DNA of 64,000 bases, from positions 124,001 through 188,000 of the forward strand of contig NZ_BDBZ01000018.1 of assembly GCF_001613245.1 (NCBI RefSeq). Direction: 5' to 3'. Both the position numbers and the translations under genes were made by a program. This document shows positions 56,612 through 64,000 of this stretch, piece after piece. The notes under the pieces were generated by a model. That model saw nothing but the letters and a program-made list of their open reading frames with translations. It ran no database searches and was not told the DNA's origin. This DNA comes from Nocardia speluncae NBRC 108251 (GTDB taxonomy: Bacteria > Actinomycetota > Actinomycetes > Mycobacteriales > Mycobacteriaceae). How positions within the stretch are numbered: the first letter of the stretch is position 1; the number at the start of each line of letters is the position of its first letter.

Positions 56612-57223
56612 TCATTCATCGGGGACAGGCGGTGAAACCGGGCCCGTAACCGGCTTGTGACCGGAGGTTTTCTTGCGTTTCGGCTTGATAGCTTTGTCCG
56701 GGCCGCGCGTCGGTCCGACTCCCGTCGTGTACTCGATGCGCTCCAGTGCGTCGCGGATCTCGTCCAGTTCCCGGCGCAGATAATCACGGGTCGCGACCTC
56801 GCCCACCGCCAGCCGCAGCGCCGCCAGCTCACGGGCCAGGAATTCGGTATCCGCCTTGGTCTGCGCGGCCCGCAGCCGGTCCTCCTCGAGCGATACCCGG
56901 TCGCGGTTGTCCTGCCGGTTCTGCGCCAGCAGGATCAGCGGTGCTGCGTAGGCCGCCTGGGTGGAGAAGGCCAGGTTCAGCAGGATGAACGGGTAGGGGT
57001 CCCAGCGCAGCGTGATCACGAAGATGTTCAGCACGATCCAGACGATCACCACCACCGTCTGAATTGCGAGATAGCGTCCGGTGCCCAGGAACCGGGCCAC
57101 TCGTTCGCTGCCGCGTGCCAGTGCCTCGGCATCCCAATCGAAGCGGAACCGGGTTCCGACAGGGGTCTCCAGTCGCTGCCGCGCGCTGGAGACGGCCCGG
57201 CCCGCCGTGCTCTTGTCGGTCAC
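56612..57223 (-). CDS. DUF1003 membrane protein
   Basis: 203 residues. Two helices (AIQTVVVIVWIVLNIFVITL, ILLNLAFSTQAAYAAPLIL) with the family NxxFSTQAAYAAPLILLAQNRQ block, then a coiled coil (DRVSLEEDRLRAAQTKADTE) and a basic tail. ATGA overlap with the MgtE-N/CBS gene upstream indicates co-translation. The pair occurs as Rv1231c-Rv1232c. Possible membrane partner for that soluble protein. Confidence 0.9.
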   Translation of the reverse strand: MTDKSTAGRAVSSARQRLETPVGTRFRFDWDAEALARGSERVARFLGTGRYLAIQTVVVIVWIVLNIFVITLRWDPYPFILLNLAFSTQAAYAAPLILLAQNRQDNRDRVSLEEDRLRAAQTKADTEFLARELAALRLAVGEVATRDYLRRELDEIRDALERIEYTTGVGPTRGPDKAIKPKRKKTSGHKPVTGPVSPPVPDE

Positions 57224-58500
57224 GGCCGCACACCTTCGTACAGTTGTTCGTCTTCACGCCAATCGGGGGGCAGCAGATGGTCGAGGACATCGTCGACGCT
57301 CACCGCACCCAGCAGATGGTTCTGCTCGTCGACCACCGGGCCACACACCAGGTTGTAGGTGGCGAAATACCTGGTCACCGCCGCGAGTGGCAGTTCCGGT
57401 CGCAGAGTCGCCAGATCGGAGTCCAGGATTCCGCCCACCAGATGCGCCGGCGGTTCGCGCAGCAGCTGCTGCAGATGGACACACCCCAGGTAGCGGCCGG
57501 TGGGGGTGGCCGTCGGCGGACGGACTACGAACACCACCGACGCCAGCGCGGGTGTCAGATCGGGATCGCGGACCCGGGCCAGCGCCTCGGCCACCGTGGT
57601 GGACGGCGACAGGACCACCGGTTCCGGCGTCATGAGCCCGCCCGCGGTATCCGGGGAATGCTCGAGCAGCCGGCGTACCGGCTCGGATTCCTGCGGATCC
57701 ATCAGCGTCAGCAGGGATTCGGCCTCGTTCTCCGGCAGGCCGCCCAGCAGATCGGCGGCATCGTCGGGGTCCATGGCCTCGAGCACATCGGCCGCGCGGG
57801 TCATCTCCAGCTGGCCGAGCAGTTCCAGCTGGTCGTCACCGGAGAGTTCCTGGACGACATCGGCGAGCCGCTCGTCGTCGAGGGCGAGCGCCACCTCCAG
57901 GCGTCGTTTGGCGGGCAGCTCCCGCAACATATGCGCGACATCGGCCGCGCGCCGGCCTTCGAACTGCTCGAGCAACGTGCTGACGTCCTGGCCCGGACGG
58001 TCGATTTCGTATGGTGTCAGGCCCTCGACCCGAGCCCAATCGACCACGTGCACCGTGCGCCGCCGCCCCAGCCGGCGATGCCCGCGCACCGCGACCCGGG
58101 CGACCCGCCAGTCCCGGGTGCGGGTCAGCGCGATCCCGAGATCCACCACGAAAACATCCACCCCCGCCAGATCCGGGAGATCGGGGTCGTCGACATGCAC
58201 CGTGGAATCCACGATCTGCGCCATGGCCAGCAGCTCACCGGGGCGTTGTGCGAAACGCCGCAAGCTGACGTTACCGGTGTTCAGTGTGACCGAACCGGGT
58301 TCGATACTGGTAACCCGCAGCATCGGGACGAAGATCCGCCGCCGCGTCGGCAGCTCGACTACCAGACCGTGCACACGCGGTTCCTGCCGGTCGTACCGGA
58401 TGGCCACCACCACGTCGCGTACGCGGCCGATAGACTCGCCGTCCGGCCCCAGCACCGCCAGGCCGGTCAGCCTGGCGACATACACCCTGGTAGCTGCCAT
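57220..58500 (-). CDS. PRC-barrel, MgtE-N and CBS domain protein lacking a channel domain
   Basis: 426 residues. PRC-barrel-like strands lie at about 1-160, the MgtE intracellular N-domain at about 165-290 (LEQFEGRRAADVAHMLRELP), and two CBS domains at about 290-420 (MTPEPVVLSPSTTVAEAL). The membrane channel part of true MgtE is missing, so it is a sensor or regulator rather than a transporter. Likely partner: the DUF1003 protein, or CorA 2 kb away. Confidence 0.9.
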   Translation of the reverse strand: MAATRVYVARLTGLAVLGPDGESIGRVRDVVVAIRYDRQEPRVHGLVVELPTRRRIFVPMLRVTSIEPGSVTLNTGNVSLRRFAQRPGELLAMAQIVDSTVHVDDPDLPDLAGVDVFVVDLGIALTRTRDWRVARVAVRGHRRLGRRRTVHVVDWARVEGLTPYEIDRPGQDVSTLLEQFEGRRAADVAHMLRELPAKRRLEVALALDDERLADVVQELSGDDQLELLGQLEMTRAADVLEAMDPDDAADLLGGLPENEAESLLTLMDPQESEPVRRLLEHSPDTAGGLMTPEPVVLSPSTTVAEALARVRDPDLTPALASVVFVVRPPTATPTGRYLGCVHLQQLLREPPAHLVGGILDSDLATLRPELPLAAVTRYFATYNLVCGPVVDEQNHLLGAVSVDDVLDHLLPPDWREDEQLYEGVRP

Positions 58501-58553
58501 GAGTGCCAGGCTAGATGTTCCGGGGCCGGACCGGGCCGACCACAGGAGTCTTG

Positions 58554-59498
58554 ATGAAGCCGCGCCGTTCCGTCCTTGCCGTGCCGGGCAGCAACCCGAA
58601 AATGATCGCCAAGGCCAAAGGTCTTCCGGTCGACGAAGTGTTCCTGGATCTGGAGGATGCCGTCGCCCCGGACGCGAAGGCCGCCGCCCGTGCCAATATT
58701 GTCGCCGCCCTCAATGATTCCGGCTGGGGCGAGCAGCTGCGGGTGGTCCGGGTGAACGACTGGACCACCCAGTGGACCTACGCCGACGTGATCTCCGTCG
58801 TCGACGGTGCCGGCACCGCGCTCGACGCGATCCTGCTGCCCAAGGTCACCGATGGGGGGCAGGTACGCGCTCTCGATCTGCTGCTGAGCCAATTGGAGCG
58901 CGCCAACGGGATCGAACCCGGCCGGATCGGGATCGAACCGCAGATCGAGAACGCACTGGGGCTGCGCAATATCGACGAGATCGCCACCGCCAGCCCCCGG
59001 GTGCAGACGCTGGTCTTCGGGCCCGCGGATTTCATGGCGAGTATCAATATGCGCACCCTGGTGGTCGGCGAGCAACCCGAGGGCTACGACACCGGCGATG
59101 CCTACCACCACATCTTGATGACCATCCTGCTCACCGCCCGCGCGCACGGCCTGCAGGCGATCGACGGGCCGTATCTGCAGATTCGTGATCTCGACGGTTT
59201 CCGGCGCGCGGCCGGACGCACCGCGGCCCTGGGCTTCGACGGGAAATGGGTGCTGCACCCGAGCCAGGTCGACACGGCGAACGAAATCTTCAGCCCCCGG
59301 CAGTCGGATTACGACCACGCCGAAATGATCCTGGACGCCTACGCCTATCACACGTCCGCCGAGGGCGGTGCGCGCGGAGCGGTGATGCTGGGCGACGAAA
59401 TGATCGATGAGGCCAGCGCGAAAATGGCAGTCGTCATCGCGGAAAAGGGCCGCGCCGCAGGAATGAAGAGAACGACCACCTTTGCTGCGCCCGAGTGA
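58554..59498 (+). CDS. HpcH/HpaI-type CoA-ester lyase (CitE-like)
   Basis: 314 residues from the ATG at 58554, with AGGAG upstream. The metal-binding residues lie in VFLDLEDAVAP and GIEPQIENALG; FGPADFMAS and KWVLHPSQVD follow. Homologues cleave malyl-, methylmalyl- or citramalyl-CoA (compare Rv2498c). There are no citrate-lyase partners nearby. M. tuberculosis has nothing at this position, so it is a local insertion. Confidence 0.9.
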   Translation: MKPRRSVLAVPGSNPKMIAKAKGLPVDEVFLDLEDAVAPDAKAAARANIVAALNDSGWGEQLRVVRVNDWTTQWTYADVISVVDGAGTALDAILLPKVTDGGQVRALDLLLSQLERANGIEPGRIGIEPQIENALGLRNIDEIATASPRVQTLVFGPADFMASINMRTLVVGEQPEGYDTGDAYHHILMTILLTARAHGLQAIDGPYLQIRDLDGFRRAAGRTAALGFDGKWVLHPSQVDTANEIFSPRQSDYDHAEMILDAYAYHTSAEGGARGAVMLGDEMIDEASAKMAVVIAEKGRAAGMKRTTTFAAPE

Positions 59499-59599
59499 TC
59501 ATCGGTAATACAACCACTGGTGTTCGACCACCTCGACCGCGCATTCGACCCATTCGAACCCGACGCAACCGGTCGTGGTCCTCGGGGGGCCAAAACCCC

Positions 59600-59618
59600 G
59601 TGCCGCCGGAGGCGGCAC
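59600..59618 (+). promoter_or_regulatory. Perfect 8-bp hairpin before the stress-protein gene
   Basis: GTGCCGCC-GGA-GGCGGCAC, a perfect inverted repeat, ends 9 bp before the ATG at 59628. No purine-rich ribosome site is seen. The hairpin could occlude or position the ribosome, or be a repressor site. Confidence 0.45.
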
Positions 59619-59627
59619 AATAGATAC

Positions 59628-60119
59628 ATGACGAATCCCCTGGGGAGCTCGAATCGGGGCAGACAGGGCCTGCCCACGCCGCCTTCGGGATGGCCGGTCG
59701 GTTCGTATCCGACCTATGCCGAGGCGCAGCGTGCCGTGGATTATCTGGCGGACAACCAGTTCCCGGTGCAGAACGTAACCATCGTCGGCGTCGATCTCAT
59801 GCAGGTCGAGCGGGTGTTGTACCGGCTGAACTGGGGAAAGGTCATCGGCGGGGGTGTGGTGTCGGGGGCCTGGCTCGGCTTGTTCCTCGGTTTGCTGCTG
59901 AGCTTGTTCACTACGAACGGGATGGCGGGTCCGCTGCTGGTGGGCCTGGTCGGCGGCATTATTTTCGGGGTCATCTCCACCACGATCCCGTACGCCGCGA
60001 CTCGCGGTCAGCGTGATTTCGCGTCGACCATGCAATTGGTCGCGGGCCGCTACGACGTGCTGTGCGATCCGAAAACCGCCGAACAGGCTCGGGATATGCT
60101 CGCGCGGCTGGCCATCTAG
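59628..60119 (+). CDS. General-stress-like membrane protein (Rv1234/YflT-related)
   Basis: 163 residues. An N-terminal YflT-like part (VGSYPTYAEAQRAVDYLADNQFPVQNVTIVG) is followed by two Gly-rich helices (VIGGGVVSGAWLGLFLGLLL, LLVGLVGGIIFGVIS) and a short tail repeating the alpha/beta element. Function is unknown; the family is induced by stress. The SUFU-domain gene follows 3 bp after its stop. Confidence 0.85.
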   Translation: MTNPLGSSNRGRQGLPTPPSGWPVGSYPTYAEAQRAVDYLADNQFPVQNVTIVGVDLMQVERVLYRLNWGKVIGGGVVSGAWLGLFLGLLLSLFTTNGMAGPLLVGLVGGIIFGVISTTIPYAATRGQRDFASTMQLVAGRYDVLCDPKTAEQARDMLARLAI

Positions 60120-60122
60120 CGG

Positions 60123-60704
60123 ATGGATGTGAACGACCGGGTGCGCGCCGCCGTGGCGCGCCATTTCGAGGTGGACACGGCCGCCGTGGATACCGCTTCG
60201 GTGACGTTTCTGGGACTCGAACCCATCGAGATCCTGCGGATACCCGGCGACGGCGTGGTGCATTACGCGACAGTGGGCGGCTCTCGGCATCCGATGGGTG
60301 ACCCCGCGGCCGTGCTGGCCGATCCGGTACGCGGTCCGCGGGCCGAATTGCTGCTCACCCTGCGGACCGGGTCGGGCAGCGGCGCGGGGGTGGCCCGGTC
60401 ACTGGGAGTGCTCGCCGCGGCGCCTGCGGTAGAAGGTGTTGTCCTGCAGGACGACGCACTACTCGATCTGGGGGAGCCGATGTGGCGCGACGCCCCGTTC
60501 ACCGCCGTGCTGCTGGGGGCCGGGGAGATGCCCGAAGTGGAGCTACCCGAACCCGCCGATCCGGTCCGGTACTTCGCGGTGACCCCGGTGACAGCCACCG
60601 AAGCCGCATGGGTGCGGGTGCGCGGCGCGCAGGCGCTGCGCGATGCCTGGTCCGAAGCCGGGATCGATGTGCTCGATCCGGGGCGCGGGGCGGCGTCGCT
60701 GTGA
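60123..60704 (+). CDS. Suppressor-of-fused-domain protein
   Basis: 193 residues. The pattern MDVNDRVRAAVARHFEVD, HYATVGGSRHPM, PRAELLLTL, and the C-terminal YFAVTPVTATEAAWVRVRGA agrees with bacterial SUFU (PF05076) proteins. Role in bacteria is mostly unknown; some are immunity proteins of toxin systems. It sits where M. tuberculosis has the lpqY-sugABC trehalose importer. Confidence 0.78.
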   Translation: MDVNDRVRAAVARHFEVDTAAVDTASVTFLGLEPIEILRIPGDGVVHYATVGGSRHPMGDPAAVLADPVRGPRAELLLTLRTGSGSGAGVARSLGVLAAAPAVEGVVLQDDALLDLGEPMWRDAPFTAVLLGAGEMPEVELPEPADPVRYFAVTPVTATEAAWVRVRGAQALRDAWSEAGIDVLDPGRGAASL

Positions 60705-60705
60705 T

Positions 60706-61779
60706 TCAGAGCCAGTTGTTGCGCCGGAACAGGGCCAGGAGGGTGCCGCAGATGGCGAAGATGAACAGGAGCACCACCGGATAACCCCAGGTGGTTTCGA
60801 GTTCCGGCGTATGCGCGAAATTCATTCCGTAGATTCCGGCGATCATGGTGGGTACGGCGGCCACCGCCACCCACGCCGATATCTTGCGCATATCCGTATT
60901 CTGCTGAACGGTGATCTTGGCGAGTGCCGCGTTGATGAGTGAGCTCAGCGCATCGTCGAAATCGGTGATCCGTTCCGCGACCGCGGTGTGATGGTCGGCG
61001 ACGTCACGCAGATAGCGCCGGATCTCCGCGTCCAACGGCAGGTCGGTGTTGTGGACCAATGTTTGCAGGGGCAGCGCCAGCGGATTCACCGCCCGGCGTA
61101 GTTCTACTACTTCCCGTTTGAGCTGATAGATGGATTCCACGGTGACCGCGGAGCGCGGAGTGAAGATTTCCTCTTCCATGGCATCGATATCGAATTCCAC
61201 CGATTGCACGACCTCGATATAGGTGTCGACGACATGGTCGGCTATCGCGTGCAGGACCGCACCGGGGCCCAGTCGCAATCGCTCGGGGTCCGCCTCCAGT
61301 CTGCGTCGCACGACCGACAGGGGCGAATGTTCGCCGTGCCGGACGGCGATCACGAACTCGGGCGCGATGAATATCAGCAGCTCGCCGGTTTCCACGATCT
61401 CGCTGGCGGTGTGCAGTTCGTGTTCCCGGTAGGCGACGGTTCGCATGACCATCACCAGCGTTTTGTCGTAGCGTTCCAGTTTCGGCCGCTGGTGTGCCTG
61501 GACGGCATCCTCGACGGCCAGTGCGTGCAGCCCGAACGTTTCGGCGATCTCGGCCATCTGAGTGGCATCGGGATCGTGCAGACCGAGCCAGACGAATCCG
61601 CCGTGTTCGCGCGCGGCCGCCAGGGCGCTCTTGTGCGTGTGTCGTCCGGGAAGCCGCTCGCCGTCCACATAGACAGCGCAGTCGACAACCGCGCGGGCGG
61701 TGGGCACCCGTATATGCGAGGCCGAACGGGAACGCCGCGACCGTCCCGCGCTGTGGAACGGAAGCGGCAGAGTCGGCAC
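60706..61779 (-). CDS. corA: CorA magnesium/cobalt channel
   Basis: 357 residues. A long cytoplasmic N-domain precedes two C-terminal helices with the signature GMN in MIAGIYGMNFAHTPE and a basic end (LFRRNNWL). Pentameric Mg2+ channel. Convergent with the SUFU gene, stops 1 bp apart. Equivalent to Rv1239c. Confidence 0.95.
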   Translation of the reverse strand: MPTLPLPFHSAGRSRRSRSASHIRVPTARAVVDCAVYVDGERLPGRHTHKSALAAAREHGGFVWLGLHDPDATQMAEIAETFGLHALAVEDAVQAHQRPKLERYDKTLVMVMRTVAYREHELHTASEIVETGELLIFIAPEFVIAVRHGEHSPLSVVRRRLEADPERLRLGPGAVLHAIADHVVDTYIEVVQSVEFDIDAMEEEIFTPRSAVTVESIYQLKREVVELRRAVNPLALPLQTLVHNTDLPLDAEIRRYLRDVADHHTAVAERITDFDDALSSLINAALAKITVQQNTDMRKISAWVAVAAVPTMIAGIYGMNFAHTPELETTWGYPVVLLFIFAICGTLLALFRRNNWL

Positions 61780-61841
61780 CGCCCGATGCTAGCCCGCCCG
61801 TGCGAACGGCACCGGGAGCCCGCACTGACAGACTGGGTGGC

Positions 61842-62696
61842 GTGCGCATCGACCTGCATACCCACACCACCGCTTCCGACGGCACCGATACCCCGGCCGA
61901 ACTGGTGCGGAACGCGGCCGCTGCCGGTCTGGACGTGGTTGCGATCACCGATCACGACACCACCGCCGGCTGGGCGGAGGCCGAGGCGGCGCGTCCGGCC
62001 GGGCTCTCGCTGGTCCGGGGGATGGAAATGTCATGTGTCGGCCGCGGTGTCGACGGCTGGCCGGTATCGGTGCACCTATTGGCCTACCTGTTCGACCCCG
62101 CCGACACCGGTTTCGCAGCCGAGCGTGAGCGGCTACGCGGTGAACGGGTCCAGCGCCTACGCGCCATGGCCGAGCAGATGGCCGCCGACGGGTTACCGGT
62201 GGACCCGGACGCGGTGCTCGCCTCGGCCGGCCCGGCGGCAGGGCGCCCGCATCTGGCCCGTGCCCTGGTGGAGGCGGGTGTCGTACCCAGTGTGGAAGCC
62301 GCTTTCGCGCAGCTGCTGGCCGCGAACGGCCCCTACTACGTGGAGAAGGCCGATACACCGCTGCACCGGGCGGTGGAGATGATCGCAGCTGCCGGCGGGG
62401 TGAGTGTGCTCGCGCACGGCCGGGCGCGCGCCCGCGGCCGGCTGCTCGACCTCGCCGAGATTGCGGACCTCGCCGCACTCGGGCTCGGCGGGCTGGAAAT
62501 CGATCATCCCGACCACAGCACCCAGGATCGGACCGTGCTGCGCGACCTGGCCGGCGAATACGGCCTGCTGACGACCGGGTCCTCGGATTATCACGGTGCG
62601 AACAAAACCATCGCGCTGGGCGCCTGCACCACCGACCCGGCACAGTTCGAGAAGCTCACCGGCAGAGCCACCGGTGTGCCGGTACTCGCGTCATGA
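61842..62696 (+). CDS. PHP-domain phosphoesterase (TrpH/RnaAM-like)
   Basis: 284 residues from the GTG at 61842; an open frame to the left is antisense to corA. Metal ligands: HTHTTASDGTDTP, ITDHDTTAGW, VLAHGRAR, HPDHSTQDR and SSDYHG. Family members hydrolyse 3',5'-nucleoside bisphosphates or act as 5'-3' exonucleases on short RNA. Overlaps the next gene (ATGA). Confidence 0.9.
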   Translation: MRIDLHTHTTASDGTDTPAELVRNAAAAGLDVVAITDHDTTAGWAEAEAARPAGLSLVRGMEMSCVGRGVDGWPVSVHLLAYLFDPADTGFAAERERLRGERVQRLRAMAEQMAADGLPVDPDAVLASAGPAAGRPHLARALVEAGVVPSVEAAFAQLLAANGPYYVEKADTPLHRAVEMIAAAGGVSVLAHGRARARGRLLDLAEIADLAALGLGGLEIDHPDHSTQDRTVLRDLAGEYGLLTTGSSDYHGANKTIALGACTTDPAQFEKLTGRATGVPVLAS

Positions 62697-62959
62697 AAGT
62701 CGTGCGCGGGCTCAGCGGGTCCATTGCGGCGGGGCTGGTCGTCCTGGCCTGCGTGGTGGTGGGCGCGGCAATGATCGGCGCTCGCCGCGGGTTCCCCGGG
62801 CCGGGTGCGGAATCGGTCGGCTGGCATATCGCGATAGCGGCTACAGCCGTAGCGGCGCAGATCTATTCGGACCGCAAACGCGGTGCCGCCACGTTCGTCG
62901 TCGCCGTGTTCGTACTGGGGGCTGCGACTCTGCTGCTGTGGACACAGTGGTGGATCTAG
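62693..62959 (+). CDS. Small three-helix membrane protein
   Basis: 88 residues with hydrophobic segments (AAGLVVLACVVVGAAMIGA, IAIAATAVAAQIY, FVVAVFVLGAATLLLW). Translationally coupled to the PHP gene. Unrecognised. It ends at WWI, with terminator-like hairpins following. Confidence 0.78.
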   Translation: MKVVRGLSGSIAAGLVVLACVVVGAAMIGARRGFPGPGAESVGWHIAIAATAVAAQIYSDRKRGAATFVVAVFVLGAATLLLWTQWWI

Positions 62960-63011
62960 CCGGACAGCCGGAATTCACGACGCGCACCGCTGCGTCGCGC
63001 GGTGTTCTCAC

Positions 63012-63032
63012 CCCGGGCTTCCCGGAGCCGGG
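63012..63032 (+). terminator. Candidate terminator after the PHP/membrane-protein operon
   Basis: The stem CCCGG-CT with AG-CCGGG has one bulged G and a TCCCGG loop, followed by AGTTTCCCCTT. It lies 53 bp after the stop at 62959. Moderate T content. Confidence 0.45.
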
Positions 63033-63433
63033 AGTTTCCCCTTACGGGAAGGTAATGCCCGCGACTTAGGCTGGGCCCGTGGTGTCGATACGCGATCCGC
63101 GGTGCCGGTTTGGTATTCCGCAACGGACCTGGCACAATGTGGCGGATTCCCGATCGTTGCCACCGCCGGGTCGGGGATATCCGGCGCCCACCGCTACGCG
63201 ATGCACCATCGCAGCCGGGCCGGGCGCCATCGAGTTCTGCCGGACCACCCTGTCCGAAATTCGCCCGGATTCGTTTCCGTCCGCACTCGACACTGCCGCC
63301 GCTGCCGGTGTCGGATGCGGTCCGGGGCTTCGGGGTAAAGCTTCACCGGTAATACCGCCTGGTCAGGAAGTTGTACGCCCCGCGCACACGGGGCTGAGTC
63401 CGATATGACGCAGATAACACCAAATACCCGGCG

Positions 63434-63452
63434 GTAACCGTCCATCGGTTAC
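63434..63452 (+). promoter_or_regulatory. Perfect inverted repeat in the malic enzyme leader
   Basis: GTAACCG-TCCAT-CGGTTAC, 7-bp arms, ends 13 bp before the AGGAG ribosome site of the malic enzyme gene. It could be an operator or a leader hairpin. A second repeat (GCCCCG/CGGGGC, 63377-63394) lies 40 bp upstream. Confidence 0.45.
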
Positions 63453-63477
63453 GACCGCAACCAGCAGGAGTGAAATC

Positions 63478-64000
63478 GTGTCCTCTGTGACTGACGCACC
63501 GAATGCCACCGCCAGCAAAAAAGAGGCAGCAGACCTCGCGGCGATCACTCACGAGGAGATCTTCGCCGGTCACCTCGGGGGCAAGCTCTCGGTTGAGCTC
63601 AGCTCGCCCCTGGAGACACAGCGCGACCTATCGATCGCCTACACCCCGGGGGTGGCGCAGGTGAGCCGCGCGATCGCCGAGGACGAGAAACTGGCGAAGC
63701 GCTACACCTGGACCGACCGCCTGGTGGTCGTCGTCAGCGACGGCTCCGCGGTGCTCGGTCTCGGTGATATCGGTCCGCGTGCCTCCCTTCCGGTGATGGA
63801 AGGGAAGTCGGCGCTGTTCAAGAAGTTCGCCGGCCTCGATTCCATCCCGATCGTGCTCGACACCAAGGATGTCGACGAAATCGTCGAAACCCTGGTGCGT
63901 CTGCGGCCCAGCTTCGGCGCCGTGAACCTGGAGGACATCTCCGCGCCGCGCTGCTTCGAAATCGAGAAGCGGGTCGTCGAAGCGCTGGATTGTCCCGTCA
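63478..64000 (+). CDS. NAD(P)-dependent malic enzyme, 5' part
   Basis: 174 codons visible; the frame runs off the window. GTG start with AGGAG 7 bp upstream. The malic N-domain is clear: LSIAYTPGVAQVSRAIAED with the catalytic Tyr, VVVVSDGSAVLGLGDIGP, and GAVNLEDISAPRCFEIE with metal ligands. It decarboxylates malate to pyruvate. The short (about 390-residue) bacterial class is suggested by the start region. Confidence 0.93.
   Translation, partial: MSSVTDAPNATASKKEAADLAAITHEEIFAGHLGGKLSVELSSPLETQRDLSIAYTPGVAQVSRAIAEDEKLAKRYTWTDRLVVVVSDGSAVLGLGDIGPRASLPVMEGKSALFKKFAGLDSIPIVLDTKDVDEIVETLVRLRPSFGAVNLEDISAPRCFEIEKRVVEALDCPV

Larger units (their letters stand above)
62960..63477. other. 518-bp intergenic region before the malic enzyme gene
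   Basis: No convincing gene. The left end has hairpins, including CCCGG(G)CT/AGCCGGG at 63012-63032 followed by TTTCCCCTT, a probable terminator. The right end holds two perfect inverted repeats, GCCCCG-N6-CGGGGC (63377-63394) and GTAACCG-TCCAT-CGGTTAC (63434-63452), and AGGAG before the GTG at 63478. A frame at 63079-63408 lacks family features and I do not accept it. Confidence 0.5.

Noticed and set aside
63079-63408. Open frame of about 109 codons in the region before the malic enzyme gene
   Set aside because: No family pattern, many Pro/Arg residues and no ribosome site; more likely a chance frame in a control region.

Overview
The window is about 64 kb of high-GC, densely coded DNA from a mycolic-acid actinomycete, most likely Nocardia or a close relative such as Rhodococcus. 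The evidence is the combination of mycothiol synthesis (mshB), phosphatidylinositol mannoside mannosylation (pimE, with lpqW), F420 synthesis (fbiC), methylglucose polysaccharide and maltosyl-phosphate chemistry (gpgS, glgC, glgM), sigE-rseA-htrA-tatB, and gene order that I recall from Mycobacterium tuberculosis (about Rv1157c to Rv1239c). I saw no tRNA, rRNA, CRISPR array or insertion sequence.

Layout. 1-11.5 kb is accessory: the end of a MoxR-like ATPase with a VWA partner, an F420-type PPOX protein, a TetR/SDR divergent pair with a 40-bp dyad, TerD, a MarR/MFS divergent pair, a degraded-looking type VII secretion/toxin remnant, a CHAP lipoprotein, an internally duplicated protein and a Tat-exported DUF1906 protein. 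11.5-22.4 kb holds mshB, lpqW, typA, phhB, pimE, an exported Rv1157c-like protein, a nonapeptide-repeat protein and two PH-domain membrane proteins. 22.5-29.5 kb runs rightward: fbiC, fdxC, dapC, pruA, putA. 29.6-37.5 kb holds an MpaB-like/TetR divergent pair, an acyl-CoA synthetase followed by a relic of a PPOX gene, divergent dapD/dapE, a LOG protein, folP2-like and gpgS. 37.7-52.7 kb carries tatB, htrA, rseA, sigE, an O-methyltransferase, a TetR-controlled ABC exporter, glgC/glgM, glbN, an RlmA-like methyltransferase, DUF3117, tagA and a DivIVA-like protein. 52.8-64 kb holds mrp, two lytic transglycosylases, DUF1003 and MgtE-N/CBS proteins, a CoA-ester lyase, a stress protein, a SUFU-domain protein, corA, a PHP protein, a small membrane protein and the start of a malic enzyme.

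Two blocks, mshB-to-Rv1157c-like and tatB-to-DivIVA, each read exactly as single inversions relative to the M. tuberculosis order I remember, while the blocks between and after them are collinear. Functional clusters are lysine/cell-wall precursor synthesis (dapC, dapD, dapE), proline catabolism (pruA, putA), envelope-stress control (sigE, rseA, htrA), alpha-glucan and MGLP synthesis, and cell-wall glycolipid control (lpqW, pimE).

The least explained items are: the nonapeptide-repeat protein preceded by a perfect 16-bp hairpin; two perfect hairpins stacked in the leader of the 55-residue DUF3117 gene; a TetR gene whose ATG lies inside its own 36-bp perfect operator; an HTH protein with an unrecognised C-terminal domain near an inversion breakpoint; and the toxin remnant.
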